64,000 nucleotides of DNA from the IMG/VR virus record IMGVR_UViG_3300009159_000064, positions 1 to 64,000 of that record; one strand, given 5' to 3'. Shown here piece by piece: positions 14,687 through 21,237 of the stretch. Below the pieces are notes generated by a model, which saw nothing but the letters and a program-made list of their open reading frames with translations, made no database searches and was not told the DNA's origin. The DNA comes from a virus. The stretch's first letter is position 1. Each line of letters starts with the position of its first letter. The position numbers and the translations under genes are program-made.

Positions 14687-15382
14687 TTAGACAGTCAATC
14701 TTCTTGCTTGAAGAACTCCAAGTGATACACCAGCCTCAAGATATTGCATCAAGTTGGTGTTCCAGTATTCGTAGGCTTTTTCCCATTGCTCGTCAGTGAG
14801 TCCCTCATTAGATGGTGGTTGAGGATCATGACCAGCGAAATCTACTACTACATTATTTCTGAATACTTCCCAGCCTGCGTACATATTTGACTCTTCGGTG
14901 TACCACATAGCAAATGTTAATTGTGGAAACATTCCTGAGATTAATTTAATTAGATTGCTTGCTGGTGACCATGCACTGGTGAACTCAAACCTAAGACCGT
15001 TGTACTCAGGGCAAAGTGTTCCGAACTCTTTTGGATTTGTACTTGTCTCAAGATCATCCAGCAAGTCAATACTGCACGCTCCCCACTTTGTACCATAAAC
15101 TTCGCAAGCCCAGTCGTACCAGTTTTTGTGACCGTACTTTTCAAGATTTGCATTTTCTTGTTGTTGCAGTTTTTCTTGTGCTTCTTTATCGCCATTCCAT
15201 CCTGCCATTGTGTTTCTTAATTCATCAGGACATTTGACAAGACTGTTGAAGTCAAAGAATAAATTAGGTTTAACTTCTCCATCAATGATCTCTTCTTCAT
15301 AACCAGTTGTTTCTTTGATGAAACGATTAAGTTCTGAGTTGTCACCTGATATTTCTAAGTGTTGATAGCACCAATTCGGCAT
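14687..15382 (-). CDS. Api92-like ferredoxin-fold protein (DUF1281 type)
   Basis: A 231-residue protein starting MPNWCYQHLEISGDNSELNR, the classic opening of phage/plasmid Api92-like (DUF1281) proteins, with the family's other landmarks: NWYDWACEVYGTKWGACSID in the middle and LRFEFTSAWSPASNLIKLIS, then MWYTEESNMYAGW. The family has a ferredoxin-like fold and unknown function; homologues occur in phages and mobile elements. AAGGAG precedes the ATG. Preceded by its own promoter. Confidence 0.8.
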   Translation of the reverse strand: MPNWCYQHLEISGDNSELNRFIKETTGYEEEIIDGEVKPNLFFDFNSLVKCPDELRNTMAGWNGDKEAQEKLQQQENANLEKYGHKNWYDWACEVYGTKWGACSIDLLDDLETSTNPKEFGTLCPEYNGLRFEFTSAWSPASNLIKLISGMFPQLTFAMWYTEESNMYAGWEVFRNNVVVDFAGHDPQPPSNEGLTDEQWEKAYEYWNTNLMQYLEAGVSLGVLQARRLTV

Positions 15383-15414
15383 TTCGTTTTCTCCTTTGTT
15401 GTTGTGGATGTATT

Positions 15415-15444
15415 AATGTAATGATCGGATTGGCACATAAACAA
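15415..15444 (-). promoter_or_regulatory. Promoter TTGTTT-18-TACATT
   Basis: Minus strand TTGTTT (15444-15439), 18-base spacer, TACATT (15420-15415), 33 bases before the ATG at 15382. Same design as the promoters at 13913 and 14639. Confidence 0.55.
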
Positions 15445-15457
15445 CCCGACCATTACA
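15417..15457. repeat. Inverted repeat, second copy
   Basis: TGTAATGATCGGATTG (15417-15432) pairs with CAACCCGACCATTACA (15442-15457) with two mismatches. It covers the -35 and -10 of the promoter for the Api92-like gene and matches the 14641-14680 element. Confidence 0.65.
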
Positions 15458-15461
15458 AAAC

Positions 15462-15683
15462 TTACGGTAGAAACCTCATATTCTCTAATTCTGTTGTGCT
15501 CAAATACTTCACAGCAGTATTGGTTAGTTCTTCGGCATCCCAAACAACATCCCAGCCAGCGTCTTGAACATCAACGATCTTACTTAAATCAAGATGAGAA
15601 TCGTAAGCATCTTCTATTGTCTCTGCTTCAACAACAACACCTACATCTATCATCTTTGATATGCGCACTATAAATTGAGCCAT
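15462..15683 (-). CDS. Hypothetical small protein
   Basis: A 73-residue protein, MAQFIVRISKMIDVGVVVEA then ETIEDAYDSHLDLSKIVDVQ. Predicted beta-beta-alpha, the look of a small antiparallel domain of the 'VxVEAxTxEEAxxxA' kind seen in many actinophage small proteins. No function recognised. Confidence 0.65.
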   Translation of the reverse strand: MAQFIVRISKMIDVGVVVEAETIEDAYDSHLDLSKIVDVQDAGWDVVWDAEELTNTAVKYLSTTELENMRFLP

Positions 15684-15696
15684 AAATTACTTTTCG

Positions 15697-16053
15697 TTAA
15701 TAATTGTTATAGGGATTTTGTCTATCCCAGTAGTCTCGCATTTTCTGACTCTTCTGCACAGATTTGACAGTACGCAAATCAGTGGTTAAGGACATTACAG
15801 AAGATTTTAGTTTTTCTACTTCTTCTTCTAGTAATTGAATTGGATTGTTGTTAAGAGTTACACCTTCCAAAGTCAGTTTTCTAATTTCATAAGTGAGTTC
15901 TGGAAACTGAACTAACTGTTCACATAAAAGCATTACTTCATGATCTTGAACAGTGGCTGTTAAGAGTCCATCAATGACGCTGTTTATATCCTTCTTCAAG
16001 TTTCGCAACAACTGCACAAGTTGTGTTCGTTGTTCTATTGAGTATTCGTTCAT
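15697..16053 (-). CDS. Hypothetical helical protein
   Basis: A 118-residue helical protein, MNEYSIEQRTQLVQLLRNLK, with a probable coiled coil (LLEEEVEKLKSSVMSLTTDL) toward the C-terminus. I start it at 16053, behind GGGGATAAAAATATC, and reject an upstream in-frame extension. Overlaps the next gene by four bases. Function unknown. Confidence 0.65.
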   Translation of the reverse strand: MNEYSIEQRTQLVQLLRNLKKDINSVIDGLLTATVQDHEVMLLCEQLVQFPELTYEIRKLTLEGVTLNNNPIQLLEEEVEKLKSSVMSLTTDLRTVKSVQKSQKMRDYWDRQNPYNNY

Positions 16054-16487
16054 GATATTTTTATCCCCATGATGTCGTTTGCGTAGTTGCGGATGCCCGA
16101 AAGTAGTTCTTCCCTGTAAACATTCCACAAGTAATCTGATGACAATATGTATTGCCCCAACTGGTTTAGTCGGTCGTCTGTTAATTCTTTTGCGAACCTG
16201 TATTCTGCGTCTTCGTAACCGCTATCTAAACGATTGGTGATTTCTTCACGCAACGCTTTCACACTGAATGCGATTGAGTTTGCGTAAGTGAGGTCGTTAT
16301 TTACAAACTTCTCCAGTGGTGTTCCATACTTTTCAGCAAGTTCTGTAGACACGCTGTCTGCTCCACTTTCAATCCATGCAGATAGCAATGCAAATCCTTC
16401 GCTGTCTAGATTGTCTATGTCTACGATTGAACTGTCTTCTACGGAACAAACTGTTCCATCAGTTCTGTTGATTACCATTTTGTACAT
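16050..16487 (-). CDS. Hypothetical protein
   Basis: A 145-residue protein (MYKMVINRTDGTVCSVEDSS). Start at 16487 has GGAG eight bases upstream and overlaps the previous stop by one base. Largely helical C-terminal half (KALREEITNRLDSGYEDAEY). No family recognised. Confidence 0.65.
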   Translation of the reverse strand: MYKMVINRTDGTVCSVEDSSIVDIDNLDSEGFALLSAWIESGADSVSTELAEKYGTPLEKFVNNDLTYANSIAFSVKALREEITNRLDSGYEDAEYRFAKELTDDRLNQLGQYILSSDYLWNVYREELLSGIRNYANDIMGIKIS

Positions 16488-16816
16488 TACAATGACTCCT
16501 TTTTTAATTTTGCTATAAGCACATCTAACTGATCTTCGGAACATAAAGATGATAAAACACCAACAAGATATTCAACGGCATTATCGCCCCAGCCTGCTCG
16601 GACTAATCGTGATATTTCGTTATATCTGTTCAGCATGACTTCGTTATCGGGTTCTTCTTGATTGTGTTCTTCTTCCCATTCGCAATATGAGCAAGTGCCA
16701 TCTTCGTTGTTCCAGTTGGCGCAAACACATTCGTGATGAGGATTGATTGTTTGATTGTCATATTTAAGATCGGCATATTCTTGTTCTGACATATCTTCGG
16801 GTGCTCTACTTCTCAT
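16487..16816 (-). CDS. Hypothetical Cys-containing protein
   Basis: A 109-residue protein with a zinc-knuckle-like N-terminal part (HHECVCANWNNEDGTCSYCE) followed by acidic helix and a helical C-terminus (EDQLDVLIAKLKKESL). Overlaps the next upstream gene by 11 bases. Function unknown. Confidence 0.65.
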   Translation of the reverse strand: MRSRAPEDMSEQEYADLKYDNQTINPHHECVCANWNNEDGTCSYCEWEEEHNQEEPDNEVMLNRYNEISRLVRAGWGDNAVEYLVGVLSSLCSEDQLDVLIAKLKKESL

Positions 16817-17027
16817 AAATCACCCCTTGAGATAATGCAGACAAGCGACTAACTGCGTCAAAGCCTGCTGTGAATATAACTTCGTTCCAGTCTTGTTCAG
16901 CCTTCTCAATCGTGTACTCTTCTGTTTCGTCAAGTAACGACTTAAGCAATGAATCAAACCAGTCTCTTTGATACTTTACTGCTACCGCTAATTCACGGCA
17001 TTCCTTCTTCCACTCTTTCTTTGTCAT
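16806..17027 (-). CDS. Hypothetical helical protein
   Basis: A 73-residue protein, MTKKEWKKECRELAVAVKYQ, all predicted helix. AGAAGGAGGTAATT stands before the ATG, one of several genes with the same AGAAGGRG leader. Function unknown. Confidence 0.65.
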   Translation of the reverse strand: MTKKEWKKECRELAVAVKYQRDWFDSLLKSLLDETEEYTIEKAEQDWNEVIFTAGFDAVSRLSALSQGVIYEK

Positions 17028-17084
17028 AATTACCTCCTTCTAAGGTATAAACAAGTTACCTACTTCAATCTGAAATAAACAACC
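17028..17084 (-). promoter_or_regulatory. Leader of the 17027 gene
   Basis: Minus-strand GGTTGTTTATTTCAGATTG and TTTATACC lie upstream of ACCTTAGAAGGAGG. TTGTTT with an 18-base spacer to TAACTT gives a plausible promoter of the local type. Confidence 0.35.
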
Positions 17085-17336
17085 TCAACTGCTAATAAAG
17101 TTTTCTATTGCTACATCTGAAAGATTTGATCCTACAACTTGACGAACATACCGATCATTAAGATTGTCATAAATTATTGAGTGAACTTCTTCTAATTCTT
17201 CTAAAGCCATTGGCAGTGAATGTAAAACTCCACGCTCTTCTGCTTCTCCACTGGTGATACCCTCCATGATGATGTCTCGGTAGCAGTTCAATGCAACCTC
17301 AATTATTTCCATGTGCTTATATGTGATTGGGGACAT
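17085..17336 (-). CDS. Hypothetical helical protein
   Basis: An 83-residue protein (MSPITYKHMEIIEVALNCYR). The ATG sits inside the recurrent GTTGTAATGTCC motif and lacks a Shine-Dalgarno; an internal ATG at MEIIEV is the alternative. Helical, acidic. Function unknown. Confidence 0.55.
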   Translation of the reverse strand: MSPITYKHMEIIEVALNCYRDIIMEGITSGEAEERGVLHSLPMALEELEEVHSIIYDNLNDRYVRQVVGSNLSDVAIENFISS

Positions 17337-17342
17337 TACAAC

Positions 17343-17486
17343 TCTTTTCTGTGATTTGGGATTTTTAGTGTACTGGCGAGTAGTCCCATCTCCACTCCGT
17401 CATGCTTTGACAGGACTACTCACCTATTTGATGCTCACAACAAAGGAGGTTGAATGAGCACCAAAATCTTTTAGTATTTGTTGTTT
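17343..17486 (-). ncRNA. Possible small RNA with two hairpins, one presenting an anti-Shine-Dalgarno loop
   Basis: The 144-base gap contains GAGTAGTCC / GGACTACTC (17378-17386 / 17413-17421) and TGCTCA / TGAGCA (17432-17437 / 17455-17460). On the minus strand the second loop reads TTCAACCTCCTTTGTTG, containing ACCTCCTTTG, the 16S rRNA 3' end sequence; on the plus strand it is AAAGGAGGTTGA followed by ATG and a six-codon frame. No promoter or terminator was firmly identified, so RNA status is a guess. Confidence 0.3.
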
Positions 17487-17717
17487 TTACGCCCAAGAAT
17501 CCACTCTGCTTTGTAACCAAGCGATACAAGTGTTAAACCAACAAATTACTTCTTCGCAATAATTCTCATCAAGTTCACTCATTGGGGTTGATTCTCTTAA
17601 AAAATCTATAAGTCCTAACAGATCTCTTTTGGTTATCGGAGCATTACCGTTTTCATCAAACATATGAACAGATGAATTAATAAATTGAATATGAGTTTCA
17701 TTATTCATTGTTTTCAT
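17487..17717 (-). CDS. Hypothetical acidic protein
   Basis: A 76-residue protein, MKTMNNETHIQFINSSVHMF, then DLLGLIDFLRESTPMSELDE and a Trp/Cys-containing helix. It overlaps the upstream gene by 17 bases; the second ATG (MNNETH) is an equally possible start. Function unknown. Confidence 0.6.
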   Translation of the reverse strand: MKTMNNETHIQFINSSVHMFDENGNAPITKRDLLGLIDFLRESTPMSELDENYCEEVICWFNTCIAWLQSRVDSWA

Positions 17718-17883
17718 TCTCCGTGTCTGCGATCATGCCGTAGTTGTGGCATGAAAAATCTTTTATGCTGGGTGAAACAGCAAGAAGATTCTGTAACTGA
17801 TGCCAAGCATTATCTTCTGCCTGCTCCTCGTTTACTCCTTCACCATTTATTGATATTGAAAAATTGAACATGTATGTTTTCAT
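17701..17883 (-). CDS. Hypothetical small protein
   Basis: A 60-residue protein (MKTYMFNFSISINGEGVNEE, then EDNAWHQLQNLLAVSPS). Beta-beta-alpha layout like the protein at 15462-15683. Function unknown. Confidence 0.6.
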   Translation of the reverse strand: MKTYMFNFSISINGEGVNEEQAEDNAWHQLQNLLAVSPSIKDFSCHNYGMIADTENENNE

Positions 17884-17888
17884 CGTTT

Positions 17889-18071
17889 TTAGTTCTCTTT
17901 CTCACCAACAGTTGTGAGGACATTACAACAGTCTGCGCAAGTAAATCCGTCAGGATAACCAGTGTTGTAGGCTGGCTCAATAATCATTGCATCTTTATTT
18001 GCGTAACCACAACTCATGCAAACCAAACGCTCATCATCAATGACATATCCAATAGTTCGCTGATCACTCAT
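17889..18071 (-). CDS. Small zinc-binding protein
   Basis: A 60-residue protein starting MSDQRTIGYVIDDERLVCMS with CMSCGYANK and CADCCN, a CxxC...CxxC zinc ribbon. Start overlaps the end of the upstream gene by eight bases; GAGGAG lies eight bases before it. Function unknown. Confidence 0.6.
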   Translation of the reverse strand: MSDQRTIGYVIDDERLVCMSCGYANKDAMIIEPAYNTGYPDGFTCADCCNVLTTVGEKEN

Positions 18072-18261
18072 CGTCTTGCTCCTCATTTTCTGCGATCCAG
18101 TCGTTCAACAAATAGAAGAGAACATCGTTGCCCATTTCCACAACTCTGTTCTCTAAGTATCCTGAAAGTTCGCCCATAACAAAGTCGCACTTATCTTCCG
18201 ACCAGTCAGGGTGAAACGCTTGAATGTCTGCGCCTACCCATTTCACTGTGGCTTCGTTCAT
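18064..18261 (-). CDS. Hypothetical acidic protein
   Basis: A 65-residue protein (MNEATVKWVGADIQAFHPDW), with acidic end NEEQDDE. It overlaps the next gene upstream by four bases. Part of a chain of coupled tiny genes. Function unknown. Confidence 0.6.
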   Translation of the reverse strand: MNEATVKWVGADIQAFHPDWSEDKCDFVMGELSGYLENRVVEMGNDVLFYLLNDWIAENEEQDDE

Positions 18262-18452
18262 TGCGTTACCTCCTCAATTCCCAAGATGGTGAAATTGCTG
18301 TCTTCATCATGCTCAGTGATTCTTTCATTTGCTTCGTAGCCATTGTCTGCCCAAATCTGTTGGGCTTCGTCAGGGCTTTGCGCTTCAACATAGTAAGCAG
18401 TGTAAGTTTGTTCGCTTACCATAATTTTGTATTTTTTAGTTGTCGTATCCAT
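18258..18452 (-). CDS. Hypothetical small protein
   Basis: A 64-residue protein (MDTTTKKYKIMVSEQTYTAY), then YVEAQSPDEAQQIWADNG, the beta-alpha pattern 'xVEAxSxDEAxxxA' shared with other small genes of this region. AAGGAG precedes it, and the ATG overlaps the stop of the upstream gene by one base. Function unknown. Confidence 0.6.
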   Translation of the reverse strand: MDTTTKKYKIMVSEQTYTAYYVEAQSPDEAQQIWADNGYEANERITEHDEDSNFTILGIEEVTQ

Positions 18453-18685
18453 CATTCTCCTTCTAACGGTTGTATGTTTTGCTTCGTACACCAGTGATCG
18501 TAACAGTCATCGCACAAATAAACATCTTCTTCGTAAATGCGCTCAGAATCTCTTTCAATGAGATAAACATTGCCATGTTGATCTGTGTCTTCAGTGATTA
18601 CTTTGTCGCTTTCTATTGGTGCAAGATTCCAGTCTTCAAGCATTTCAACATCACATCCAGTACAGATTTGCGTTGTTGCTAGCAT
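18452..18685 (-). CDS. Small zinc-binding protein
   Basis: A 77-residue protein with CTGCDVEML near the N-terminus and CDDCYDHWC near the C-terminus, a zinc-ribbon layout split by an acidic strand region. One-base overlaps join it to both neighbours. Function unknown. Confidence 0.6.
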   Translation of the reverse strand: MLATTQICTGCDVEMLEDWNLAPIESDKVITEDTDQHGNVYLIERDSERIYEEDVYLCDDCYDHWCTKQNIQPLEGE

Positions 18686-18945
18686 TACTTCCTCTTTTGT
18701 TTTGCTGGTGCTTTTAATGGTGATTTGAGTCTTGCAAGTTCTCGCTCTAATCCTGAGCCTTCGCAGTTGTCAAGCAGACTGTAAAGACCACTAACCCACT
18801 TCGCAACACTTACTGGTACAGGTGTTGTATTTAAGTAAGTTGCATAGTCGTTGATTACGCTCTCTACTTCTCTTGACAGCCCTGATCCTTCAACATTTTT
18901 TGTAATGTCAAGAACCTCAGTGATAAAAGTTTTGTAATCTTTCAT
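18685..18945 (-). CDS. Hypothetical protein with internal EGSGL repeat
   Basis: An 86-residue protein (MKDYKTFITEVLDITKNVEG). The elements NVEGSGLSREVESV and NCEGSGLERELARL form an internal repeat about 44 residues apart, so it may be two copies of one small helical unit. The C-terminal end is basic (APAKQKRK). Function unknown. Confidence 0.6.
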   Translation of the reverse strand: MKDYKTFITEVLDITKNVEGSGLSREVESVINDYATYLNTTPVPVSVAKWVSGLYSLLDNCEGSGLERELARLKSPLKAPAKQKRK

Positions 18946-19262
18946 TATTGTTTCTCCTTTTGTTTTCGTTTTCTTTTGCCTTTGAAATTGTATTCATCTA
19001 TCTCAACCCAATTAGATGTGTCAGTTTCTATGTACCCAGCACTGTTCATGTATTGTGGGTGAGCAACTGCACTAATTGTGTTGGGTTCTCCACAAGTGTG
19101 GATATTTATGTCCCAGTCTTTTGAGTAAGAATAAAATAGGTCTTGTCCTTCCGTGACCCAACCATTGTCTACCAATGCCGATACATATCCTTTTACCCAT
19201 ACTCGTATCAACTCTAGTTCATGTTTTTCTAATACTGGAGTAATCATTTGATTGCGAACCAC
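18945..19262 (-). CDS. Hypothetical protein, basic C-terminus
   Basis: A 105-residue protein (MVRNQMITPVLEKHELELIR). The middle is beta-rich with PNTISAVAHPQYMNSAGYIE; the end is very basic (FKGKRKRKQKEKQ). Start overlaps the previous gene by 19 bases; MITPV five residues in is an alternative. Function unknown. Confidence 0.55.
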   Translation of the reverse strand: MVRNQMITPVLEKHELELIRVWVKGYVSALVDNGWVTEGQDLFYSYSKDWDINIHTCGEPNTISAVAHPQYMNSAGYIETDTSNWVEIDEYNFKGKRKRKQKEKQ

Positions 19263-19585
19263 CAGTCATCCTCCTTTTGCTTGTTGTCATCTGCACTTAC
19301 TTGTATTTCGTATTCTAAGGATTTGTCATATTGCTCTTCTGTAACAAAGTAACCAATCCTGTTTACAAGATGGTATCCGTTAATTATGTAAGTTCCACCA
19401 TCACCATCAACATATGTCCAAATGTGATCGGTGTAGTGAGAGCGAACAAAATCTAACTCTTCTCCATAAGTTTCAAACATAATTCCATTAAATGAAGCGT
19501 TGTCATCAAATGTGTTTTTTATTGGTTTGAACTTTTCTTCCCATAAGTCCATAGTCAGACCTACCATTGGTTTACTGAGTGTCAT
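19244..19585 (-). CDS. Hypothetical protein
   Basis: A 113-residue protein starting MTLSKPMVGLTMDLWEEKFK, with FETYGEELDFVRSHYTDHIW and WTYVDGDGGTYIINGYHLVN following. The combination looks like a compact alpha/beta domain seen in phage early proteins; no name is justified. GGGAG six bases before the ATG, with the CTAGAAGG leader. Preceded by a promoter. Confidence 0.65.
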   Translation of the reverse strand: MTLSKPMVGLTMDLWEEKFKPIKNTFDDNASFNGIMFETYGEELDFVRSHYTDHIWTYVDGDGGTYIINGYHLVNRIGYFVTEEQYDKSLEYEIQVSADDNKQKEDDWWFAIK

Positions 19586-19611
19586 TGCATTCTCCCTTCT
19601 AGAGAATTAAT

Positions 19612-19640
19612 ACATTACAGAACTATTTAGTGAATTGCAA
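19612..19640 (-). promoter_or_regulatory. Promoter TTGCAA-17-TAATGT
   Basis: Minus strand TTGCAA (19640-19635), 17 bases, TAATGT (19617-19612), 27 bases before the ATG at 19585. It carries the CATTACA motif on the plus strand. Confidence 0.6.
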
Positions 19641-19648
19641 CCTGTTTA

Positions 19649-19870
19649 TTATATGTAGTCACAATCAACTGCGTAAAGATGGACAATCTTTCCATACTCT
19701 GTTTTCATCGCATAATACTTTCCGTATCTGTCCTTAAAACCTAACTCATCAACGCAGTTAAGAAACTCCATGTTTTCTACATCTTTTGAAGAATAGAAAT
19801 CTTCCGTGTTGTTTGCTGGAATAGATACTCCTTGCGCTATCAAATCTTGTCGCATTCTCACAACCAACAT
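19649..19870 (-). CDS. Hypothetical small protein
   Basis: A 73-residue protein from the ATG at 19870 (MLVVRMRQDLIAQGVSIPAN); GGAGG lies six bases upstream and the ATG overlaps the WhiB stop (TGATG). C-terminal half YGKYYAMKTEYGKIVHLYAV looks beta-stranded. Function unknown. Confidence 0.6.
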   Translation of the reverse strand: MLVVRMRQDLIAQGVSIPANNTEDFYSSKDVENMEFLNCVDELGFKDRYGKYYAMKTEYGKIVHLYAVDCDYI

Positions 19871-20160
19871 CAGCAACCTCCATTCTGTTCTGCAAACTTT
19901 TCTCTTCTTCGTAAGTTGCGTCTAGTCTTATTAGTCGTGTTGCCCCAAATACCTATGCAATGATTGTCAATGGCATATTGCAAACACGCTTTTTGAACAG
20001 AACAGTTATTGCAATAAGCAAATGCTGATTTAGCACTTTCTCCTCTGCCGATAATAAATATGTCTTTAGGAGCATCTTTACAGTTTGCAAACTTACGCCA
20101 TGATTGACCATATTTTTCGGTGACAGTAAATGCTGGTAACTCGGTTTTTCTTTTTGTCAT
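19870..20160 (-). CDS. WhiB-family iron-sulfur regulator
   Basis: A 96-residue WhiB-like protein. The four [4Fe-4S] ligands are C27, C50, C53 and C59 (spacing C-x22-C-x2-C-x5-C), followed by the family turn IGIWGNTT (G-[VI]-W-G) and a basic C-terminal helix (KTRRNLRRREKF) that contacts DNA. WhiB proteins bind the principal sigma factor sigma-A and alter promoter choice; phage copies are known to regulate host genes. Start chosen at MTKRKTELPA with GAGGAGG upstream; the longer in-frame extension belongs to the neighbour. One of two WhiB genes here. Confidence 0.9.
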   Translation of the reverse strand: MTKRKTELPAFTVTEKYGQSWRKFANCKDAPKDIFIIGRGESAKSAFAYCNNCSVQKACLQYAIDNHCIGIWGNTTNKTRRNLRRREKFAEQNGGC

Positions 20161-20167
20161 AATTGTG

Positions 20168-20506
20168 TTACACCTCCTCTTCAAAGAAACTCTCTGCTTC
20201 AAAGAAACCAAAGCAAGCACCATCATCATCACTAGCACCAAAGTAAAAACCTTCGGGTGCTATTCCGTTAAGGACGGTAAACAATGTGTCTACCAGTTCG
20301 TTACTCCCCGCTAAATCTTCTGCTTCTGTTCCCATGCTGTCAATGACATCGTTCCATTCGTTGTACACCTTTGCAAGCAGTTGCTTGTTGTTCTCATCAA
20401 GAACTGACATAAACTTTCGTGCCAAATCTGAGTTCTTGAGTGTGCCTTCTGATACGACAACATTCTTCCAGTCATCGCTCAGATCATTAATTTGTTCCAG
20501 TGTCAT
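20168..20506 (-). CDS. Hypothetical acidic protein
   Basis: A 112-residue acidic protein (MTLEQINDLSDDWKNVVVSE, ending FEAESFFEEEV). Helical with an aromatic core segment YFGASDDDGACFGFFEAESF. It overlaps the previous gene by four bases. Function unknown. Confidence 0.65.
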   Translation of the reverse strand: MTLEQINDLSDDWKNVVVSEGTLKNSDLARKFMSVLDENNKQLLAKVYNEWNDVIDSMGTEAEDLAGSNELVDTLFTVLNGIAPEGFYFGASDDDGACFGFFEAESFFEEEV

Positions 20507-21033
20507 GTCAATGCCTCCACAAGTTTTTCTAAATCAGAACCCATCCACTCTTTTAATTTATCTATGTCATCTGTTTTTGCTAAGAGTGTTATCGCTGTGC
20601 TAAATACATTGCTCGTTGGCTCAATCAAAAAAGCAACTGCATATGGCATGTGCTGATTTAACGAACAAACTTCTTCCATCCATTCGTTGAATGTTTGTTT
20701 CCGTTTTGCAATAGCATCATCCCAACCACCTGTAGTCCAACCATCGGTTACGGTATCCCAACCTTTTATTTTTGTTTCAAAATATCCACGCCAATCGCTG
20801 GTGCTGATCCAGTCCCTAGTAATTTCAAGGTTGGATGGTATGTCATCACCATATTCAGTTATCCGAATGTGGTTGCCAATGTAGTATTTTCTTAACTCGT
20901 TATTTTCCACAACAAGTAAAGTTGATGGATGCTCCATGTCTGCTGACTCGCAAGACTCGCATAACGGAGCATCTTGAGTATGACTCCAAGTCATCTCATC
21001 ATGTTCCTCATTGCACTCTACGCACTTTTCCAT
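20503..21033 (-). CDS. Hypothetical protein with N-terminal zinc knuckles
   Basis: A 176-residue protein opening MEKCVECNEEHDEMTWSHTQ and then CESCES, which forms a CxxC...CxxC zinc motif; the rest is a mixed alpha/beta domain rich in Trp (GWDTVTDGWTTGGWDDA). Leader AGAAGGAGGTCACTA before the ATG. Function unknown. Confidence 0.65.
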   Translation of the reverse strand: MEKCVECNEEHDEMTWSHTQDAPLCESCESADMEHPSTLLVVENNELRKYYIGNHIRITEYGDDIPSNLEITRDWISTSDWRGYFETKIKGWDTVTDGWTTGGWDDAIAKRKQTFNEWMEEVCSLNQHMPYAVAFLIEPTSNVFSTAITLLAKTDDIDKLKEWMGSDLEKLVEALT

Positions 21034-21065
21034 TAGTGACCTCCTTCTAAGGTTGGATTAAGAGA

Positions 21066-21230
21066 CTACAGGTCGTTATCGCTTTTAACAACCTTCTTCT
21101 TACCTATTAGTAATGGTTGATAGGTATTGTTTGAATTAGGGCAAATATGTAATGGTGGTTCAGTAATTGTTGTATATGTGGTTATGGCTTCCGAGCAGTT
21201 CGGGCAATGCCAGTGTTCAGTTTTAGTCAT
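21066..21230 (-). CDS. Small zinc-binding protein
   Basis: A 54-residue protein, MTKTEHWHCPNCSEAITTYT then CPNSNN and a basic end KKKVVKSDNDL; CPNC plus HICPN suggests a zinc ribbon lacking one cysteine. Too short for automatic gene finding but encoded between two solid genes in the same direction. Function unknown. Confidence 0.5.
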   Translation of the reverse strand: MTKTEHWHCPNCSEAITTYTTITEPPLHICPNSNNTYQPLLIGKKKVVKSDNDL

Positions 21231-21237
21231 ATATTGG

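Noticed and set aside
17889-17960. CATTACAACA copy near 17918 as a member of the operator network
   Set aside because: It is inside a gene (codons for CCNVL), so it cannot be separated from coding constraint; the copy near 15788 is also coding and was left out for the same reason.
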